Assembly: GCA_032250735.1 (NCBI GenBank)
Contig: JAVVEP010000005.1
Span: 27,602 to 91,601, forward strand
Direction: 5' to 3'
Length of the DNA stretch: 64,000 bases
Source: Gammaproteobacteria bacterium
Lineage (GTDB): Bacteria; Pseudomonadota; Gammaproteobacteria; SZUA-152
Numbering within the stretch: the first letter of the stretch is position 1; each line of letters opens with the position of its first letter. A model generated the notes under the pieces. It was not told the origin of the DNA. It made no database searches and saw nothing but the letters and a program-made list of their open reading frames with translations. The position numbers and the translations under genes were made by a program. This document shows, piece after piece, positions 33,954 through 44,386 of the stretch.

Positions 33954-35192
33954 TTAGTTCGCCAGAATACGGGCGGTAAACGATTTCAGGTAATCGGTTT
34001 CGGGGATCGCGGGGTGCACGGGGTGGTCCGGCCCCTGGTGTCCCTGTTCGATCAGCTGGGCGTTGCGGTCCACATGACGGCTGGCCTTGAGGATGGTGTC
34101 GTGCAGCTGTTCCCGCTTGAGGTGGAAGGAACAGGAGGCGCTGATCAGGTAGCCGCCCTTGTTGAGCACCTGCATGGCCATCTGGTTGATGCGCCGGTAG
34201 GCGGCGAGGCCTTCCTTGAAATCCTTTTTGCGTTTGATGAAGGCGGGCGGATCCACGATCACCACATCGAAGCGTTGCCGCTCCTGACGCAGCGATTTGA
34301 GCGCCTCAAAGGCATCGCCCTCGACGCTGGCCAGCCTGTCCTCAACGCCGTTGAGGGCGGCATTGTGATGGATGGCGTCCACCGCGCTTTTGGAGGCGTC
34401 GACACACATCACCTCACTGGCGCCGGCGGTGAGCGCCTGCAGCCCCCAGCCGCCAATGTAGCTGAACACATCCAGCACCCGCTTGTCGTTGACGTAGTGC
34501 TGCATGCGGGCGCGGTTCATGCGGTGATCATAAAACCAGCCGGTCTTCTGGCCGCTGAGCACGTCGATCTCAAACCGGGTGCCGTTCTCCTCCACCAGCA
34601 CCGCCTCGGGCAGGCTGCCGCTGACCACTTCTACTGCGGTCTCCAGGCCCTCGGTGAGGCGTGAGGGGCTGTCGTTACGCAGCACGATGGCGGCGGGCCT
34701 GAGGGTCTTTTCCAGCGCGGCAATCACCGCCTGTTGCTGGCGCTGCATGCCGGCGGTGCTGATCTGCACCACCAGCACATCATTAAACCGGTCCACCACC
34801 AGGCCGGGCAGATTGTCGCCCTCGCCATGCACCAGCCGGTAATAGGGCTGTGAAAAACACTGCTCACGCAGGGACAGGGCGATGTTGAGGCGGTGGGTGA
34901 TGAGCGACTGGTCGAGGACATAACGGGGGTCGCGACTGATCAGGCGCGCGCTGATCAGCGACTGGGGATTGACGTAACCCGTCCCCAGCACATGGCCGCG
35001 ATGGTCTTCGATGCTCGCCATCGCGCCGGGCTCAAAATCGGTCAACGGTGTCTGGCCGGTATCAATCTCATTGCTGTAGACCCACAGGTGCCCCGCCTTG
35101 AGGCGGCGGTCTTCGTCCTTTTTCAGGCGCAGGGGTGGCAGGGTCGCGGCTGCCGGGTTAGCGGGTGTCGAGGCGGGTAGGGATGTGCTCAC
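33954..35192 (-). CDS. rlmI: RlmI-like 23S rRNA (cytosine-C5)-methyltransferase
   Basis: The 412-residue protein starts at GTG 35192. It has an N-terminal PUA-like domain (LKKDEDRRLKAGHLWVYSNE), then an EEHEE-type domain and a SAM-binding domain with VLDVFSYIGGWGLQA and the catalytic-site block VVIVDPPAFIKRKK. RlmI methylates C1962 of 23S rRNA in E. coli (396 residues). The first 20 residues are a Pro/Ala/Thr-rich extension. The exact target base is inferred from family. Confidence 0.87.
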   Translation of the reverse strand: MSTSLPASTPANPAAATLPPLRLKKDEDRRLKAGHLWVYSNEIDTGQTPLTDFEPGAMASIEDHRGHVLGTGYVNPQSLISARLISRDPRYVLDQSLITHRLNIALSLREQCFSQPYYRLVHGEGDNLPGLVVDRFNDVLVVQISTAGMQRQQQAVIAALEKTLRPAAIVLRNDSPSRLTEGLETAVEVVSGSLPEAVLVEENGTRFEIDVLSGQKTGWFYDHRMNRARMQHYVNDKRVLDVFSYIGGWGLQALTAGASEVMCVDASKSAVDAIHHNAALNGVEDRLASVEGDAFEALKSLRQERQRFDVVIVDPPAFIKRKKDFKEGLAAYRRINQMAMQVLNKGGYLISASCSFHLKREQLHDTILKASRHVDRNAQLIEQGHQGPDHPVHPAIPETDYLKSFTARILAN

Positions 35193-35367
35193 GTTGGCTG
35201 TCCGGTGGTGATTCGTGGGTGATCGGGGCGGCCATTATCCGCTTCGCGTACGCGGGATACAAACCGCCTGGACGTGATCTGTACCGTCTTGTCTTTGCAG
35301 GGCTGTCTGCTACCGTGTTTTACTCAGCGATGAAACGTGAAGTACCCATTATTGCCGGAGTGTCTCT

Positions 35368-37416
35368 GTGGCCAATCGTCTCATCCATCAAACCAGCCCC
35401 TATCTGCAACAGCATGCCCACAATCCGGTGGACTGGTATCCCTGGGGCGAGGAGGCGCTGAGCCGCGCGCGCGCCGAGAACAAACCGATTTTGCTGTCGA
35501 TCGGTTATTCGGCCTGCCACTGGTGTCATGTGATGGAGCACGAGTCGTTTGAAGACGAGGCCATCGCCGCGCTGATGAACAGGCACTTCATCAATATCAA
35601 AGTGGACCGGGAAGAGCGCCCGGACCTGGACAAGATCTATCAGTTTTCCTATCAGTTGCTGAATCAGCGCGGCGGCGGCTGGCCGCTGAACATGTTCCTC
35701 AGCCCGGAGGATCACACGGCCTTTTTCGGCGGCACCTATTTTCCGCCGGTGCCGCGCCATAATCTGCCGGCCTTCAGTGAGATATTGCAGCGGGTGGCCG
35801 AGTTCTATGATCAGCATCCCGACGATATCCGCCAGCAGAATGCCTCGGTGCAGGAGTATCTGCAGCGTGCGGCGCAGGGCGGCGGCGCCGATGCGCTCGA
35901 TGCCGTGGTGCTGGACGAGGCCCGGCGCCAGCTGCAAAAGGACTACGACGCGCAGTATGCCGGGTTTGGCGCGGCGCCCAAATTTCCCCATCCCACCAAT
36001 ATCGAGCGCCTGCTGCGCCACTGGTCATCGACCGGACGCAGCGATCAGCAGGCCCTGGAGATGGCGCGCAGCACCCTGCAGGCGATGGCCGCGGGCGGGA
36101 TCTACGATCAGCTGGGCGGGGGCTTCTGTCGTTACTCGGTCGACGCGCAATGGATGATCCCGCACTTCGAAAAGATGCTGTACGACAACGGGCCGCTGCT
36201 GGCGCTGTATGCCGATGCCGCCGCGGCCACCGGTGATGAACTGTTTCGGCGGGTCGCCGGGCAGACCGCCGACTGGGTGATGCGGGAGATGCAGGCCCCT
36301 GAGGGTGGATACTATTCGACCCTGGATGCCGACTCCGAGGGTGAGGAGGGAAAATTCTACGCTTGGCATCTGCCCGAGGTGCAGCAGCTGCTAAGTGATG
36401 ATGAATATGCCATCGCCACGCGTCACTACGGCCTGGATCGCCCGCCGAATTTTGAGGGGGGCTGGCATCTCCACGTGGCCCGCAGGGTGGAGGATATCGC
36501 CGACGAGTTGCAGTTAGACGTGGCGAACGTGCGACAGCGCCTGTCCGACGCGCGGCAAAAACTCTTCGCCGCGCGGGAGTCGCGGGTGCGCCCCGGGCGC
36601 GATGAAAAGATCCTCACCAGCTGGAATGGCCTGATGATCAAGGGCATGGCGGTGGCCGGGCGTCGACTGGCTTGCCCGCAGTACCTGCAGTCGGCGGAGC
36701 GGGCGCTGGATTTTGTGCGTGACAGGCTGTGGGTCGACGGCCGTCTGCTGGCGACCTGCAAGGACGGCAAGGCCCACCTGATGGCCTATCTCGATGACTA
36801 TGTGTTTCTGGCCGACGCGATCCTGTCGCTGCTGGAGGCCCGCTGGAGGGATGAGGATTTCGCGCTGTTGCAGGCGCTGATAGAGGTGGTGCTGACGCAT
36901 TTCGCGGCGCAAAACGGCGGCTTCTATTTTACCGCCGATGATCATGAGCGGCTGATCCAGCGGCCGCGCCCGTGGATGGACGAGGCCACCCCCTCCGGCA
37001 ACGGCGTCGCGGCACAGGTGCTGCTGCGGCTGGGCGTGCTGCTGGGAGAGACCCGCTATCTCGCCGCCGCCGAGGCGACGCTGCGGGCCGGCTGGCGGGA
37101 TATCCAGGGCTTCCCGCAGGCCCACAACGCCCTGTTAACCGCGCTGGAGGAATACCTGTACCCGCCCGAAACGGTGATCCTGCGTGGCGCCGGGCCGGCC
37201 CTGGCGGAATGGGTCGCGGCGCTGGCCGCCGATTACGCCCCCCGCCGCCTGACGCTGGCGATCCCCGCCGATGCCGCCCCGCTGCCCGGAGCCCTGGCCG
37301 GCTATGAGGCCACTGTTGGCAAGGACGCGGAAGTGAGTGCTTACGTCTGTCGCCAGGGGGCGTGTCTGGCGCCGGTCTCTGCGCTGTCGGCACTGCGGGA
37401 GAGCCTGCGGGGGTAA
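35368..37416 (+). CDS. DUF255 thioredoxin-domain protein (YyaL/SPATA20 family)
   Basis: The 682-residue protein starts at GTG 35368. Its N-terminal thioredoxin-like domain has [20 protein letters not shown] and the active-site-like CHWC at residues 50-53, with [11 protein letters not shown] following. The rest is an (alpha/alpha)6-barrel resembling N-acylglucosamine 2-epimerase enzymes ([32 protein letters not shown]). The family is conserved from bacteria to humans with no settled biochemical role. Length is standard. It stands between rlmI (divergent) and a diguanylate cyclase gene (convergent). Confidence 0.92.
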   Translation: MANRLIHQTSPYLQQHAHNPVDWYPWGEEALSRARAENKPILLSIGYSACHWCHVMEHESFEDEAIAALMNRHFINIKVDREERPDLDKIYQFSYQLLNQRGGGWPLNMFLSPEDHTAFFGGTYFPPVPRHNLPAFSEILQRVAEFYDQHPDDIRQQNASVQEYLQRAAQGGGADALDAVVLDEARRQLQKDYDAQYAGFGAAPKFPHPTNIERLLRHWSSTGRSDQQALEMARSTLQAMAAGGIYDQLGGGFCRYSVDAQWMIPHFEKMLYDNGPLLALYADAAAATGDELFRRVAGQTADWVMREMQAPEGGYYSTLDADSEGEEGKFYAWHLPEVQQLLSDDEYAIATRHYGLDRPPNFEGGWHLHVARRVEDIADELQLDVANVRQRLSDARQKLFAARESRVRPGRDEKILTSWNGLMIKGMAVAGRRLACPQYLQSAERALDFVRDRLWVDGRLLATCKDGKAHLMAYLDDYVFLADAILSLLEARWRDEDFALLQALIEVVLTHFAAQNGGFYFTADDHERLIQRPRPWMDEATPSGNGVAAQVLLRLGVLLGETRYLAAAEATLRAGWRDIQGFPQAHNALLTALEEYLYPPETVILRGAGPALAEWVAALAADYAPRRLTLAIPADAAPLPGALAGYEATVGKDAEVSAYVCRQGACLAPVSALSALRESLRG

Positions 37417-37428
37417 GGGCTTGGGAGA

Positions 37429-39183
37429 CTAGACTGGATGGGCCTCTGCGATGCGGTTGCGTCCCAGGCGCTTGGCCTCATACATGGCGTCATCCACGCG
37501 CCGCAGCAGTGCCTCGATGTCGTGGCATTGCTGGTGGTTGTCGCAGTTCACCAGACCGATGCTGACCGTGGCGTGCAGGGTCTTGTCCGCATACACGAAA
37601 CGATGCCGGTCGATGGCCTCGCGCAGTTGCTGCGCGCATTGACGGCCGATCTCGATATCGGCGCGCAGCAGCACCACAAATTCGTCGCCGGCATAGCGGG
37701 CGGCGACATCGCTGGCGCGTAGATTCTGTTGCAGCAGCTCACCGATCTGGATCAGCACGGCATCCCCGGCGGCATGGCCCTGCTGGTCGTTGATGGTTTT
37801 GAACTGGTCGATGTCGAGCAGCAACAGGCACACCGACTGGGGGTCATTCTGGCGGCGCGAGGCGAGTCCGGCCATCACTTCCTCGAAATGGCGGCGGTTG
37901 GCCAGCTGGGTGAGGTGATCCACCTTTACCAGGGCCTCCAGTTTGTTGTTGGCCTCGCGCAGTTCGGCGGTGGCCGCCTCCACGCGCCGCTGCAATGACT
38001 GGTTGAGCCGGTCCAGCTCCTGGCGTGAGCCGATGAGCCGTTTCACCGCACCGCCGAAGGCCTGGCCCAGTTGCTGTATCTCACGCGGCGCATAACTGCG
38101 GGGATGGGGCAGGCGATATTCGTAGTTATTCTCCTGTAGCCCACGGCCGGCCAGCACCAGCTGGTTGATCGGCCGGGTAATCCAGCGGGCCAGCGAAAGG
38201 CCGATGATAACCGCGACACAGAGCCCCGCCAGGGCCCATTCGAGTTCGGCGCGCAACACCCTCGCGACCTGGGCCTCCACCTCGGATTTGGGCTGCGGCA
38301 CCATGATCCCCCAACCATAAACCGGCACCACGGTGTAGCCGGCGACCATGCTTTCCTTCTTGAAGGGGGAATAAAATTCGGTGACACCGGTTTTGCCGTC
38401 AAGCATGGCCTGCACGATGTGCAGCCTGGCCAGGCTTTTTACGCTGTCCTGCATCCAGCCGGGGTTGGGGTGGGCAATCACCCGGCCCAGCGGGTCGACG
38501 ATGGCGGAGTGGCCGTGTTCACCAAAGCTGATGCCGGCGCGCATTTTCTCGATCACCGAGATCTTCAGTTCGGCCACCAGCAGCTGGGTGGCGGCGCCAG
38601 CGGCGTCGGGGCGGATCGGCTGGGCGATAAACAGGGTGGTTTTGCCGCTGAACGGATTGCGCACCACCGGGCTGAGGCTGGCCAGGCGCGAGCTGAAGGC
38701 GGTCTGCAGGAAGGGGTCGCTGCCGAGATCAAAACCGGGGGACCGTGTGCTGTCCACCGCATAGGGGCTGGCGTGGTTGATCACCTGCAGATCCCGGTCC
38801 AGCAAAAATACCGCGTGGAAGCGGCTCAGCCGGTGCAGGCTTTGTTCGAGCAGGGGGGTGCTCTGCCGTCGGTCGGTGGGGTCGGGGAGTTGACTGAACT
38901 GTTCGGCCAGCAAGGCGAGGGCGAGGTGGCGGTCATCGATATAGCGGGCCAGCGGGGCGGCCAGGTTTTTGGCCAGCGATTGGTGCTTCTCCTGCACCTC
39001 CCGCCAGGCGTTCTCCCAGGCCGCATCGTAAACCTTGAAGCCTAGAATGCTGATGGGGAGCAGGGAGACGGCCACAAAGCTGATCACCAACAGGGTGTTG
39101 ATGGAAAGCCCCGTGTGCTGGACGGGTGGGCCTGGCCGTGCATCGGTGCCCGTACTGGTATCGATTCCTGAAATCGTCTCCAC
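37429..39183 (-). CDS. Membrane diguanylate cyclase with Cache sensor
   Basis: The 584-residue protein starts at GTG 39183. It has a membrane segment at about residues 28-50, a periplasmic dCache-type sensor domain to about 310, a second segment (WALAGLCVAVIIGLSLA), a HAMP-like linker, a coiled coil and a GGDEF domain. The signature is AGDEF rather than GGDEF, a variant usually active, and the RASD inhibitory site sits five residues before it. It therefore probably makes cyclic di-GMP in response to a periplasmic ligand, with product feedback. No effector gene adjoins it. Confidence 0.9.
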   Translation of the reverse strand: METISGIDTSTGTDARPGPPVQHTGLSINTLLVISFVAVSLLPISILGFKVYDAAWENAWREVQEKHQSLAKNLAAPLARYIDDRHLALALLAEQFSQLPDPTDRRQSTPLLEQSLHRLSRFHAVFLLDRDLQVINHASPYAVDSTRSPGFDLGSDPFLQTAFSSRLASLSPVVRNPFSGKTTLFIAQPIRPDAAGAATQLLVAELKISVIEKMRAGISFGEHGHSAIVDPLGRVIAHPNPGWMQDSVKSLARLHIVQAMLDGKTGVTEFYSPFKKESMVAGYTVVPVYGWGIMVPQPKSEVEAQVARVLRAELEWALAGLCVAVIIGLSLARWITRPINQLVLAGRGLQENNYEYRLPHPRSYAPREIQQLGQAFGGAVKRLIGSRQELDRLNQSLQRRVEAATAELREANNKLEALVKVDHLTQLANRRHFEEVMAGLASRRQNDPQSVCLLLLDIDQFKTINDQQGHAAGDAVLIQIGELLQQNLRASDVAARYAGDEFVVLLRADIEIGRQCAQQLREAIDRHRFVYADKTLHATVSIGLVNCDNHQQCHDIEALLRRVDDAMYEAKRLGRNRIAEAHPV

Positions 39184-39303
39184 TCCCTGTGGTCGCTACG
39201 GCGAACGATCATGCCGGATTGCGACAGTAAGGTATAGGGTTCGGCGACAAACATCACGGTTGATGCGTCAAATTACCGTCATATGAACCTACGCCCCGCG
39301 CTG

Positions 39304-39358
39304 CCCGCCCACAAGTTCAATGTGCTGATGCGGGTATTAGGGGAGCTTTTGTGGCGGG
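39304..39358. repeat. Inverted repeat downstream of the LtaS-like gene
   Basis: CCCGCCCACAAG (39304-39315) pairs with CTTTTGTGGCGGG (39346-39358) with one or two bulges. It sits just after the stop of the leftward LtaS-like gene and could end that long transcript, though it has no T-run. Confidence 0.4.
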
Positions 39359-39379
39359 CTGGTTGGCGGGGCGGGAGAA

Positions 39380-41356
39380 TCAGCGGCTAGGCTGCGCCGG
39401 TAGCTGGTAGCGCTGTTCGCGGTGTAGCAGGTCCGGTAACAGCAGGTGGGCGAGGGCGTCGCTGGCCAGTTCGGGGTCGAGGGGGCCGGGCTGGAGCGTG
39501 CCTGCCGCGAGTCGATACTGGCGGGCGGGACGCTCCGGTACTTGAATCAGTACCTGGTCGTCCACCTGGTAGGCGTAGGTGGTGCCGAGGTGGTAGATGG
39601 CGCGGCCGGGCGCAGCGTCGGGCAGGTCGAGCAGGTTGCGGCCCGGCATGGGGTGGCGCGTGGTGATGCCCAGCAGTCCCAGCACGGTGGGCGGCAGGTC
39701 GATCTGGCTGGCCAGGGTGTCGATGCGTTGCGGGGCGGCGCCGGGGGCGATGATCAGCGCGGGGATGTGGTATTTGGCCGCGGGGATCAGGCCGCTGGCG
39801 CGGATCTCGATGCCGTGGTCGGCGACGATGAGAAATACCGTGTTGTCGAAATAGGCCTCCTCGCGGGCCTGGCGGAAAAACTCGCCCAGCGCATGATCGG
39901 CATATTTGGCCACATTGTTCTGCGTAAACGGCGGCTGCTCGTAGAGCGCAAAGCCGCCCTCGGGGAAGTCGAAGGGCTCGTGATTGGAGAGGGTGAGGAG
40001 GATGCTGGCGAAGGGCTGGCCGGTGGCGGCCTGCTGGCGGAACAGGTCATTGGCGGTGGCGAACAGGTCGCCGTCGGAGACCCCCCAGTGATTGCGGTAG
40101 CGCGGCTTGTCGATGTCGGCCCCTTCGATAAACCGCTCAACGCCGTTGTAGCTGAGGAAGCGGCGCATGTTGTCGAAATTGGCATCGCCGCCGTACAGGA
40201 AGCTGGTGCGGTAGTCATGGGCCTTGAGCAGGGCCGGCAGGGTAAAGAAATCGGACTGGGCAAGGCGCAGCTTGATGGCGCTGACCAGCGGGATGGGCAG
40301 GGCGCCGGTGATGACGGACTCCACGCCGCGATTGGTGCGCTTGCCGGTGGCGAAGAGATTGCTGAACAGAATGCCCTGCTCGCTGAGGGCATCGAACTGC
40401 GGCGACAGCGGTAGCCCGCCCAGGCTGCCGATGAATTCCGCGCTGAGGCTTTCGGCAAGGATGATCACCAGATTGCGGGGCCGCGGTGGCGGGGAGGCGC
40501 TTGATGGGGTATTGGGCCGCTGCGTGTGCACCAGCGGCAGGTGCGGGTCATCAAACGCGGCCAGCGGCAGCAGGGTCTGCCGGCGCACCCGGCGGATGAT
40601 CTCGGCGCTATCCATGTGCCCATACTGGCGGGTCAGATCCTGTTGCTGGCTGAAGCGGCTGTAAATCGCATAGGCGACGGCATAACTGGAATTAAGGGCT
40701 AACTCGTTGGTCAGGGTGTCTTCGGAGAATGCCGCAGTGCCGAGGTTGGCCGGGCTGTCGGTCAGCGATGAGCGGGCACCGAGCACCAGTAAGGCCAGCA
40801 CCAGCGGCAATGCAAGGAGGCGTTGCCAGTAGGGCCAGGGCCTGGCCGTGGTCATCAGCCGATAGCTGAGGCGCGTGATCCACACGGCGCCGAGCAGCAT
40901 CAATAACAGGCCGAGAAATAATTCCAGCTTGTAGCTGTGCCACACAATGTCCAGCACCGTATCCGGGTGCGCGAGGTATTCGACGAACAGATGATTGGGC
41001 CGTGCGTTATAGACCGAAATGAAGGTGTAGGTGACGGCCTCAAAATAGATGAGCGCAAAACTGATTACCCCGAACAGGCCAGCGAGGGCGGGCTGCCAGT
41101 AGCGCCTGCCCACCGAGGGCAGCAGCAATAACAGTGTGGCGGGGAGGATCAGCAGGGCGCTGAGCAGAATGACATCCATCCGCAGGCCGACCGGAAACAG
41201 CCACAGTGCCCCATCAACGGCGCTGAGTTCGGCGGCGTGTAAGGCGCTGAGCAGCCCGCGGTTGAGGCTGAAAAAGGCGACAAAAACCCCGAAAAAGCCC
41301 AACGCCGCGGCGAGCGGGCCCAGCGGGGAAAGGCGGTGTACCAGTCGGCGCATCAT
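39380..41356 (-). CDS. LtaS-like phosphoglycerol transferase (sulfatase fold)
   Basis: The 658-residue protein has five membrane segments in its first 200 residues and then an alkaline-phosphatase-superfamily domain outside the membrane. LVIILAESLSAEFIG supplies the metal-binding Glu, TGKRTNRGVES the nucleophilic Thr region, and VFLIVADHGIEI the Asp-His metal pair. Relatives are lipoteichoic acid synthase and the OpgB-type enzymes of Gram-negatives, which move phosphoglycerol from phosphatidylglycerol and leave diacylglycerol. It is the last gene of the gcv-dgkA block, so DgkA may recycle that diacylglycerol. The acceptor is unknown. Confidence 0.87.
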   Translation of the reverse strand: MMRRLVHRLSPLGPLAAALGFFGVFVAFFSLNRGLLSALHAAELSAVDGALWLFPVGLRMDVILLSALLILPATLLLLLPSVGRRYWQPALAGLFGVISFALIYFEAVTYTFISVYNARPNHLFVEYLAHPDTVLDIVWHSYKLELFLGLLLMLLGAVWITRLSYRLMTTARPWPYWQRLLALPLVLALLVLGARSSLTDSPANLGTAAFSEDTLTNELALNSSYAVAYAIYSRFSQQQDLTRQYGHMDSAEIIRRVRRQTLLPLAAFDDPHLPLVHTQRPNTPSSASPPPRPRNLVIILAESLSAEFIGSLGGLPLSPQFDALSEQGILFSNLFATGKRTNRGVESVITGALPIPLVSAIKLRLAQSDFFTLPALLKAHDYRTSFLYGGDANFDNMRRFLSYNGVERFIEGADIDKPRYRNHWGVSDGDLFATANDLFRQQAATGQPFASILLTLSNHEPFDFPEGGFALYEQPPFTQNNVAKYADHALGEFFRQAREEAYFDNTVFLIVADHGIEIRASGLIPAAKYHIPALIIAPGAAPQRIDTLASQIDLPPTVLGLLGITTRHPMPGRNLLDLPDAAPGRAIYHLGTTYAYQVDDQVLIQVPERPARQYRLAAGTLQPGPLDPELASDALAHLLLPDLLHREQRYQLPAQPSR

Positions 41357-41434
41357 GGGATAGAAACGCCGTTGCGGCGGCCTAAGAGCCTGATGCGGTG
41401 ATCAACGGATGCGAACAAGGTCCCGTAGCGACCA

Positions 41435-42367
41435 CTAGATCGTCCGCCCAAAGGTGTCACGAAAACGGCAGTCAAAAAGCTCGCGGGTGAATTGATGGTT
41501 CTGCGTACCATATTCTTCAATCTTGATGGCGCCCATCAGCGAGGCGATGCGGCCGGTGGTCTCCCAGTCCATGTTATTCATCAGCCCGTATAACAGTCCG
41601 GCGCGATAGGCGTCGCCGCAACCGGTGGGGTCGTGCAGGGCGGTGGGGGTGGCGGCGGGAATCTCGTGGCGATGCTCGCGGGTATAAATGAGCGAACCCT
41701 TGCCGCCACGGGTGATGATCAGGGCATCAACCATCTCGGCGATCTCGTGGGCGGATTTTCCAGTGCGATCCTCGAACAGCTGCGCCTCATAGTCGTTGAG
41801 GGTGATCCAGGTGGCCTGCTCGGCGAAACGCAGCAGGTCGACACCGTCGAACATGGGCATGCCCTGGCCGGGATCAAAGATGAACGGGATGTTGGCATCG
41901 GCGAACTGTTCGGCGTGCTGGATCATGCCGTCACGACCATCGGGCGAGACGATGCCGATGCTGACGCCTTGTGCATCGCTCACCCTGTTCTGGTGTGACT
42001 CACCCATCGCGCCGGGATGAAAGGCGGTGATCTGGTTGTCATCCATGTCGGTGGTGATGAAGGCCTGGCCGGTGAAGGTGTTGTTGAGCTCGACCACATG
42101 CCGGCGGGAGATGCCGCACTGGTCCATCCACTTGGCGTAGGAGGCGAAGTCACGGCCGACGGTCGCCATGGGCAGCGGTTCACCGCCCAGCAGTTTAAGG
42201 TTGTAGGCGATGTTGCCGGCGCAGCCACCGAATTCGCGGCGCATGTCGGGCACCAGAAAAGAGACGTTCAGCATGTGCACCTTGTCCGGCAGGATGTGGT
42301 TCTTGAATTTATCGGGGAACACCATGATGGTGTCGTAGGCATATGAACCACAGATGAGTGCAGACAT
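41435..42367 (-). CDS. PfkB-family carbohydrate or nucleoside kinase
   Basis: The 310-residue protein has the ribokinase-fold landmarks REFGGCAGNIAYNLKLLGG near the N terminus and DPTGCGDAYRAGLLYGL near the C terminus, where the Asp is the catalytic base and the Gly-Cys-Gly forms the anion hole. Bacterial homologues of this subgroup are often called adenosine kinase, but substrate choice cannot be read with certainty. It lies 93 bases downstream of dgkA in the same direction. Confidence 0.85.
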   Translation of the reverse strand: MSALICGSYAYDTIMVFPDKFKNHILPDKVHMLNVSFLVPDMRREFGGCAGNIAYNLKLLGGEPLPMATVGRDFASYAKWMDQCGISRRHVVELNNTFTGQAFITTDMDDNQITAFHPGAMGESHQNRVSDAQGVSIGIVSPDGRDGMIQHAEQFADANIPFIFDPGQGMPMFDGVDLLRFAEQATWITLNDYEAQLFEDRTGKSAHEIAEMVDALIITRGGKGSLIYTREHRHEIPAATPTALHDPTGCGDAYRAGLLYGLMNNMDWETTGRIASLMGAIKIEEYGTQNHQFTRELFDCRFRDTFGRTI

Positions 42368-42405
42368 GTTATTTCCCTTTGCGGTTATCGGTTGGCGCAG
42401 ATGTC

Positions 42406-42453
42406 ATGGAGAGCGAAATCGTGAGCGTAGTCGAGAGTGTAATGGAGAATGTA
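42406..42453. repeat. Degenerate 12-bp tandem repeat, four copies
   Basis: Units ATGGAGAGCGAA, ATCGTGAGCGTA, GTCGAGAGTGTA and ATGGAGAATGTA fill most of the gap between dgkA and the PfkB gene. Confidence 0.55.
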
Positions 42454-42460
42454 ATAAATG

Positions 42461-42844
42461 TTAAAAGCCGATCGCGGTGGAGGGCGTCAATACGATCAGT
42501 CCCCACACGATGACGACATTCAGCAGCGCAATGAAGACCGCGGCGGAGCCGATATCCTTTGCGCGGCCCGAGAGTTCGTGTTGTTCACCGCCGAAACGAT
42601 CCACCACGGCCTCGATCGCGGAGTTGATGAGCTCGACGATTAATACCAGCAGCAGACTGCCGATCAGCAGGGCGCGTTCGCTACCGGTCTGGCCCAGCCA
42701 GAGGCCCAGCGGAATCAGCAGACAGCAGAGCGCCAGCTCCTGACGGAAGGCGGCCTCATGCCGGAAGGCGGCACGCAGTCCCGCCCAGGAATAGCCGGCA
42801 GCCCGGAAGATGCGCATGAGTCCAGTGTTGCCGGGCTTGCCCAT
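42461..42844 (-). CDS. dgkA: Diacylglycerol kinase
   Basis: From ATG 42844 the 127-residue protein has three membrane segments and the DgkA blocks AAFRHEAAFRQELAL, VELINSAIEAVVDRFG and ELSGRAKDIGSAAVF with catalytic Glu and the metal-site residues. It phosphorylates diacylglycerol to phosphatidic acid in the inner membrane. The ATG comes one base after the gcvPB stop (TGAcATG), so it is cotranscribed with the glycine cleavage genes. The E. coli enzyme has 122 residues. Frame upstream to 42913 is open but overlaps gcvPB and is not used. Confidence 0.93.
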   Translation of the reverse strand: MGKPGNTGLMRIFRAAGYSWAGLRAAFRHEAAFRQELALCCLLIPLGLWLGQTGSERALLIGSLLLVLIVELINSAIEAVVDRFGGEQHELSGRAKDIGSAAVFIALLNVVIVWGLIVLTPSTAIGF

Positions 42845-42845
42845 G

Positions 42846-44345
42846 TCAGGCTTCGGTGGCCGCGGCGGGCGGGCGGTAACGCAGATCGAGCTCGCGGGCG
42901 GCCTTGACGTCATCCAGGCGGCGCATGGGTTGCGTGTAGGGTGCGCCCTTGAGGGTGTCGGAGTCGGTCTCCGCCTCGTGCTGGATGGCGATCATCGCGG
43001 CGACAAAGCCGTCCAGTGTCTGCTTGGATTCCGATTCGGTGGGCTCGATGAGCAGACACTCCGGGACGATTAACGGAAAGTAGGTTGTAGGGGCGTGCAT
43101 CCCGTAGTCCAGCAGACGCTTGGCAAAGTCCATGGCGGTGACGCCCTGCTCTTTGGCCTGACGCTTGAGGGTGAGAATGAACTCATGGGTGGCGCGTCGC
43201 TGGGGCAGGGCCATGTCAAAACCGGCCTGGCTGAGCGAGGCCATCAGATAGTTGGCGTTCAGCGTGGCGTAATCCGCGACCCGCGTCATGCCCTCCTTGC
43301 CCAGCAGCAGGGCGTAGATGTAGGCGCGTAACAGTACCCCGGCGTTGCCCATGAAGGTGGAAAGGCGGCCGATGCTCTGCGGCAGATCCTTTTCGGTAAG
43401 CCAGTAATAGCTGTCACCCTCATCGCCGGTCTTTTTCCCGACCACCGGGATCGGCATAAAGGCTTGCAGACGCTGGCTGACCCCGACCGGTCCAGCGCCG
43501 GGCCCGCCGCCGCCATGCGGGGTGGAAAAGGTTTTGTGCAGATTCATGTGGATGACATCGAAGCCCATATCGCCGGGCTTGACCTTGCCGAGAATCGCAT
43601 TGAGATTGGCGCCGTCGTAGTAGAGCAGGCCGCCGGCCTCATGCACGATGCCCGCGATTTCCTTGATGCGGCGATCGAACACCCCGAGGGTGGAGGGGTT
43701 GGTGAGCATGATGCCGGCGGTCTGCGGACCGACCGCCGCCTTCAGCGCATCCACGTTGACATCGCCGTTGACGTCGGTGGGAATTTCCCTCGCGACATAA
43801 CCACACATAGTGGCCGTGGCGGGGTTGGTGCCGTGGGCGGCGTCTGGCACCAGGATTTCGGTGCGCGCGGTGTCCTGTCTGGCGTCATGATAGGCGCGAA
43901 TCATGGCGACGCCGGCAAATTCACCCTGTGCGCCGGCCATGGGCGTAAGTGATACGGCGGTCATGCCGGTGACGTCCTTGAGAATTTCCTGCAGATCCCA
44001 CAGACAGCTCAGGTAGCCCTGGCCATGCTGCACCGGCGACAGGGGGTGACGGTTCAGAAAGCCCGGCAGCATGGCCAGCGAGTTACAGGCGCGCGGATTA
44101 TGCTTCATGGTGCAGGAGCCGAGCGGATAAAAATGCGTATCGATGGAAAAGTTTTTCTGCGACAGGCGGGTGTAGTGGCGCACCGCATCCATTTCGGAAA
44201 CCTCCGGCAGTTGCGGCGGACTGTTGCGCAGCAAGGCGGCAGGGATATCGCTGAACTGCGCCGTGCTGCGCTGGGTGTGTGTGGTGTTGACGCGTCCGGG
44301 CCGGGAGAGTTCAAAGATCAGGGGATTGTGCTTGCTGTCGTGCAT
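42846..44345 (-). CDS. gcvPB: Glycine decarboxylase (P protein) subunit 2
   Basis: The 499-residue subunit carries [16 protein letters not shown] with the PLP-binding lysine, and [12 protein letters not shown]. With gcvPA it forms the split P protein, which decarboxylates glycine and passes aminomethyl to lipoyl-GcvH. It starts 41 bases after the YejM-like gene, which interrupts the usual gcvPA-gcvPB order. The last residues are a short Pro/Ala tail. Confidence 0.96.
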   Translation of the reverse strand: MHDSKHNPLIFELSRPGRVNTTHTQRSTAQFSDIPAALLRNSPPQLPEVSEMDAVRHYTRLSQKNFSIDTHFYPLGSCTMKHNPRACNSLAMLPGFLNRHPLSPVQHGQGYLSCLWDLQEILKDVTGMTAVSLTPMAGAQGEFAGVAMIRAYHDARQDTARTEILVPDAAHGTNPATATMCGYVAREIPTDVNGDVNVDALKAAVGPQTAGIMLTNPSTLGVFDRRIKEIAGIVHEAGGLLYYDGANLNAILGKVKPGDMGFDVIHMNLHKTFSTPHGGGGPGAGPVGVSQRLQAFMPIPVVGKKTGDEGDSYYWLTEKDLPQSIGRLSTFMGNAGVLLRAYIYALLLGKEGMTRVADYATLNANYLMASLSQAGFDMALPQRRATHEFILTLKRQAKEQGVTAMDFAKRLLDYGMHAPTTYFPLIVPECLLIEPTESESKQTLDGFVAAMIAIQHEAETDSDTLKGAPYTQPMRRLDDVKAARELDLRYRPPAAATEA

Positions 44346-44386
44346 ATGTTTTGCCTGCTGGATTGCTAAATTGAATGTGGATGTAA

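Noticed and set aside
39446..40414. 322-codon plus-strand frame
   Set aside because: Shadow of the LtaS-like gene; Gly/Val/Asp-rich with no start site.
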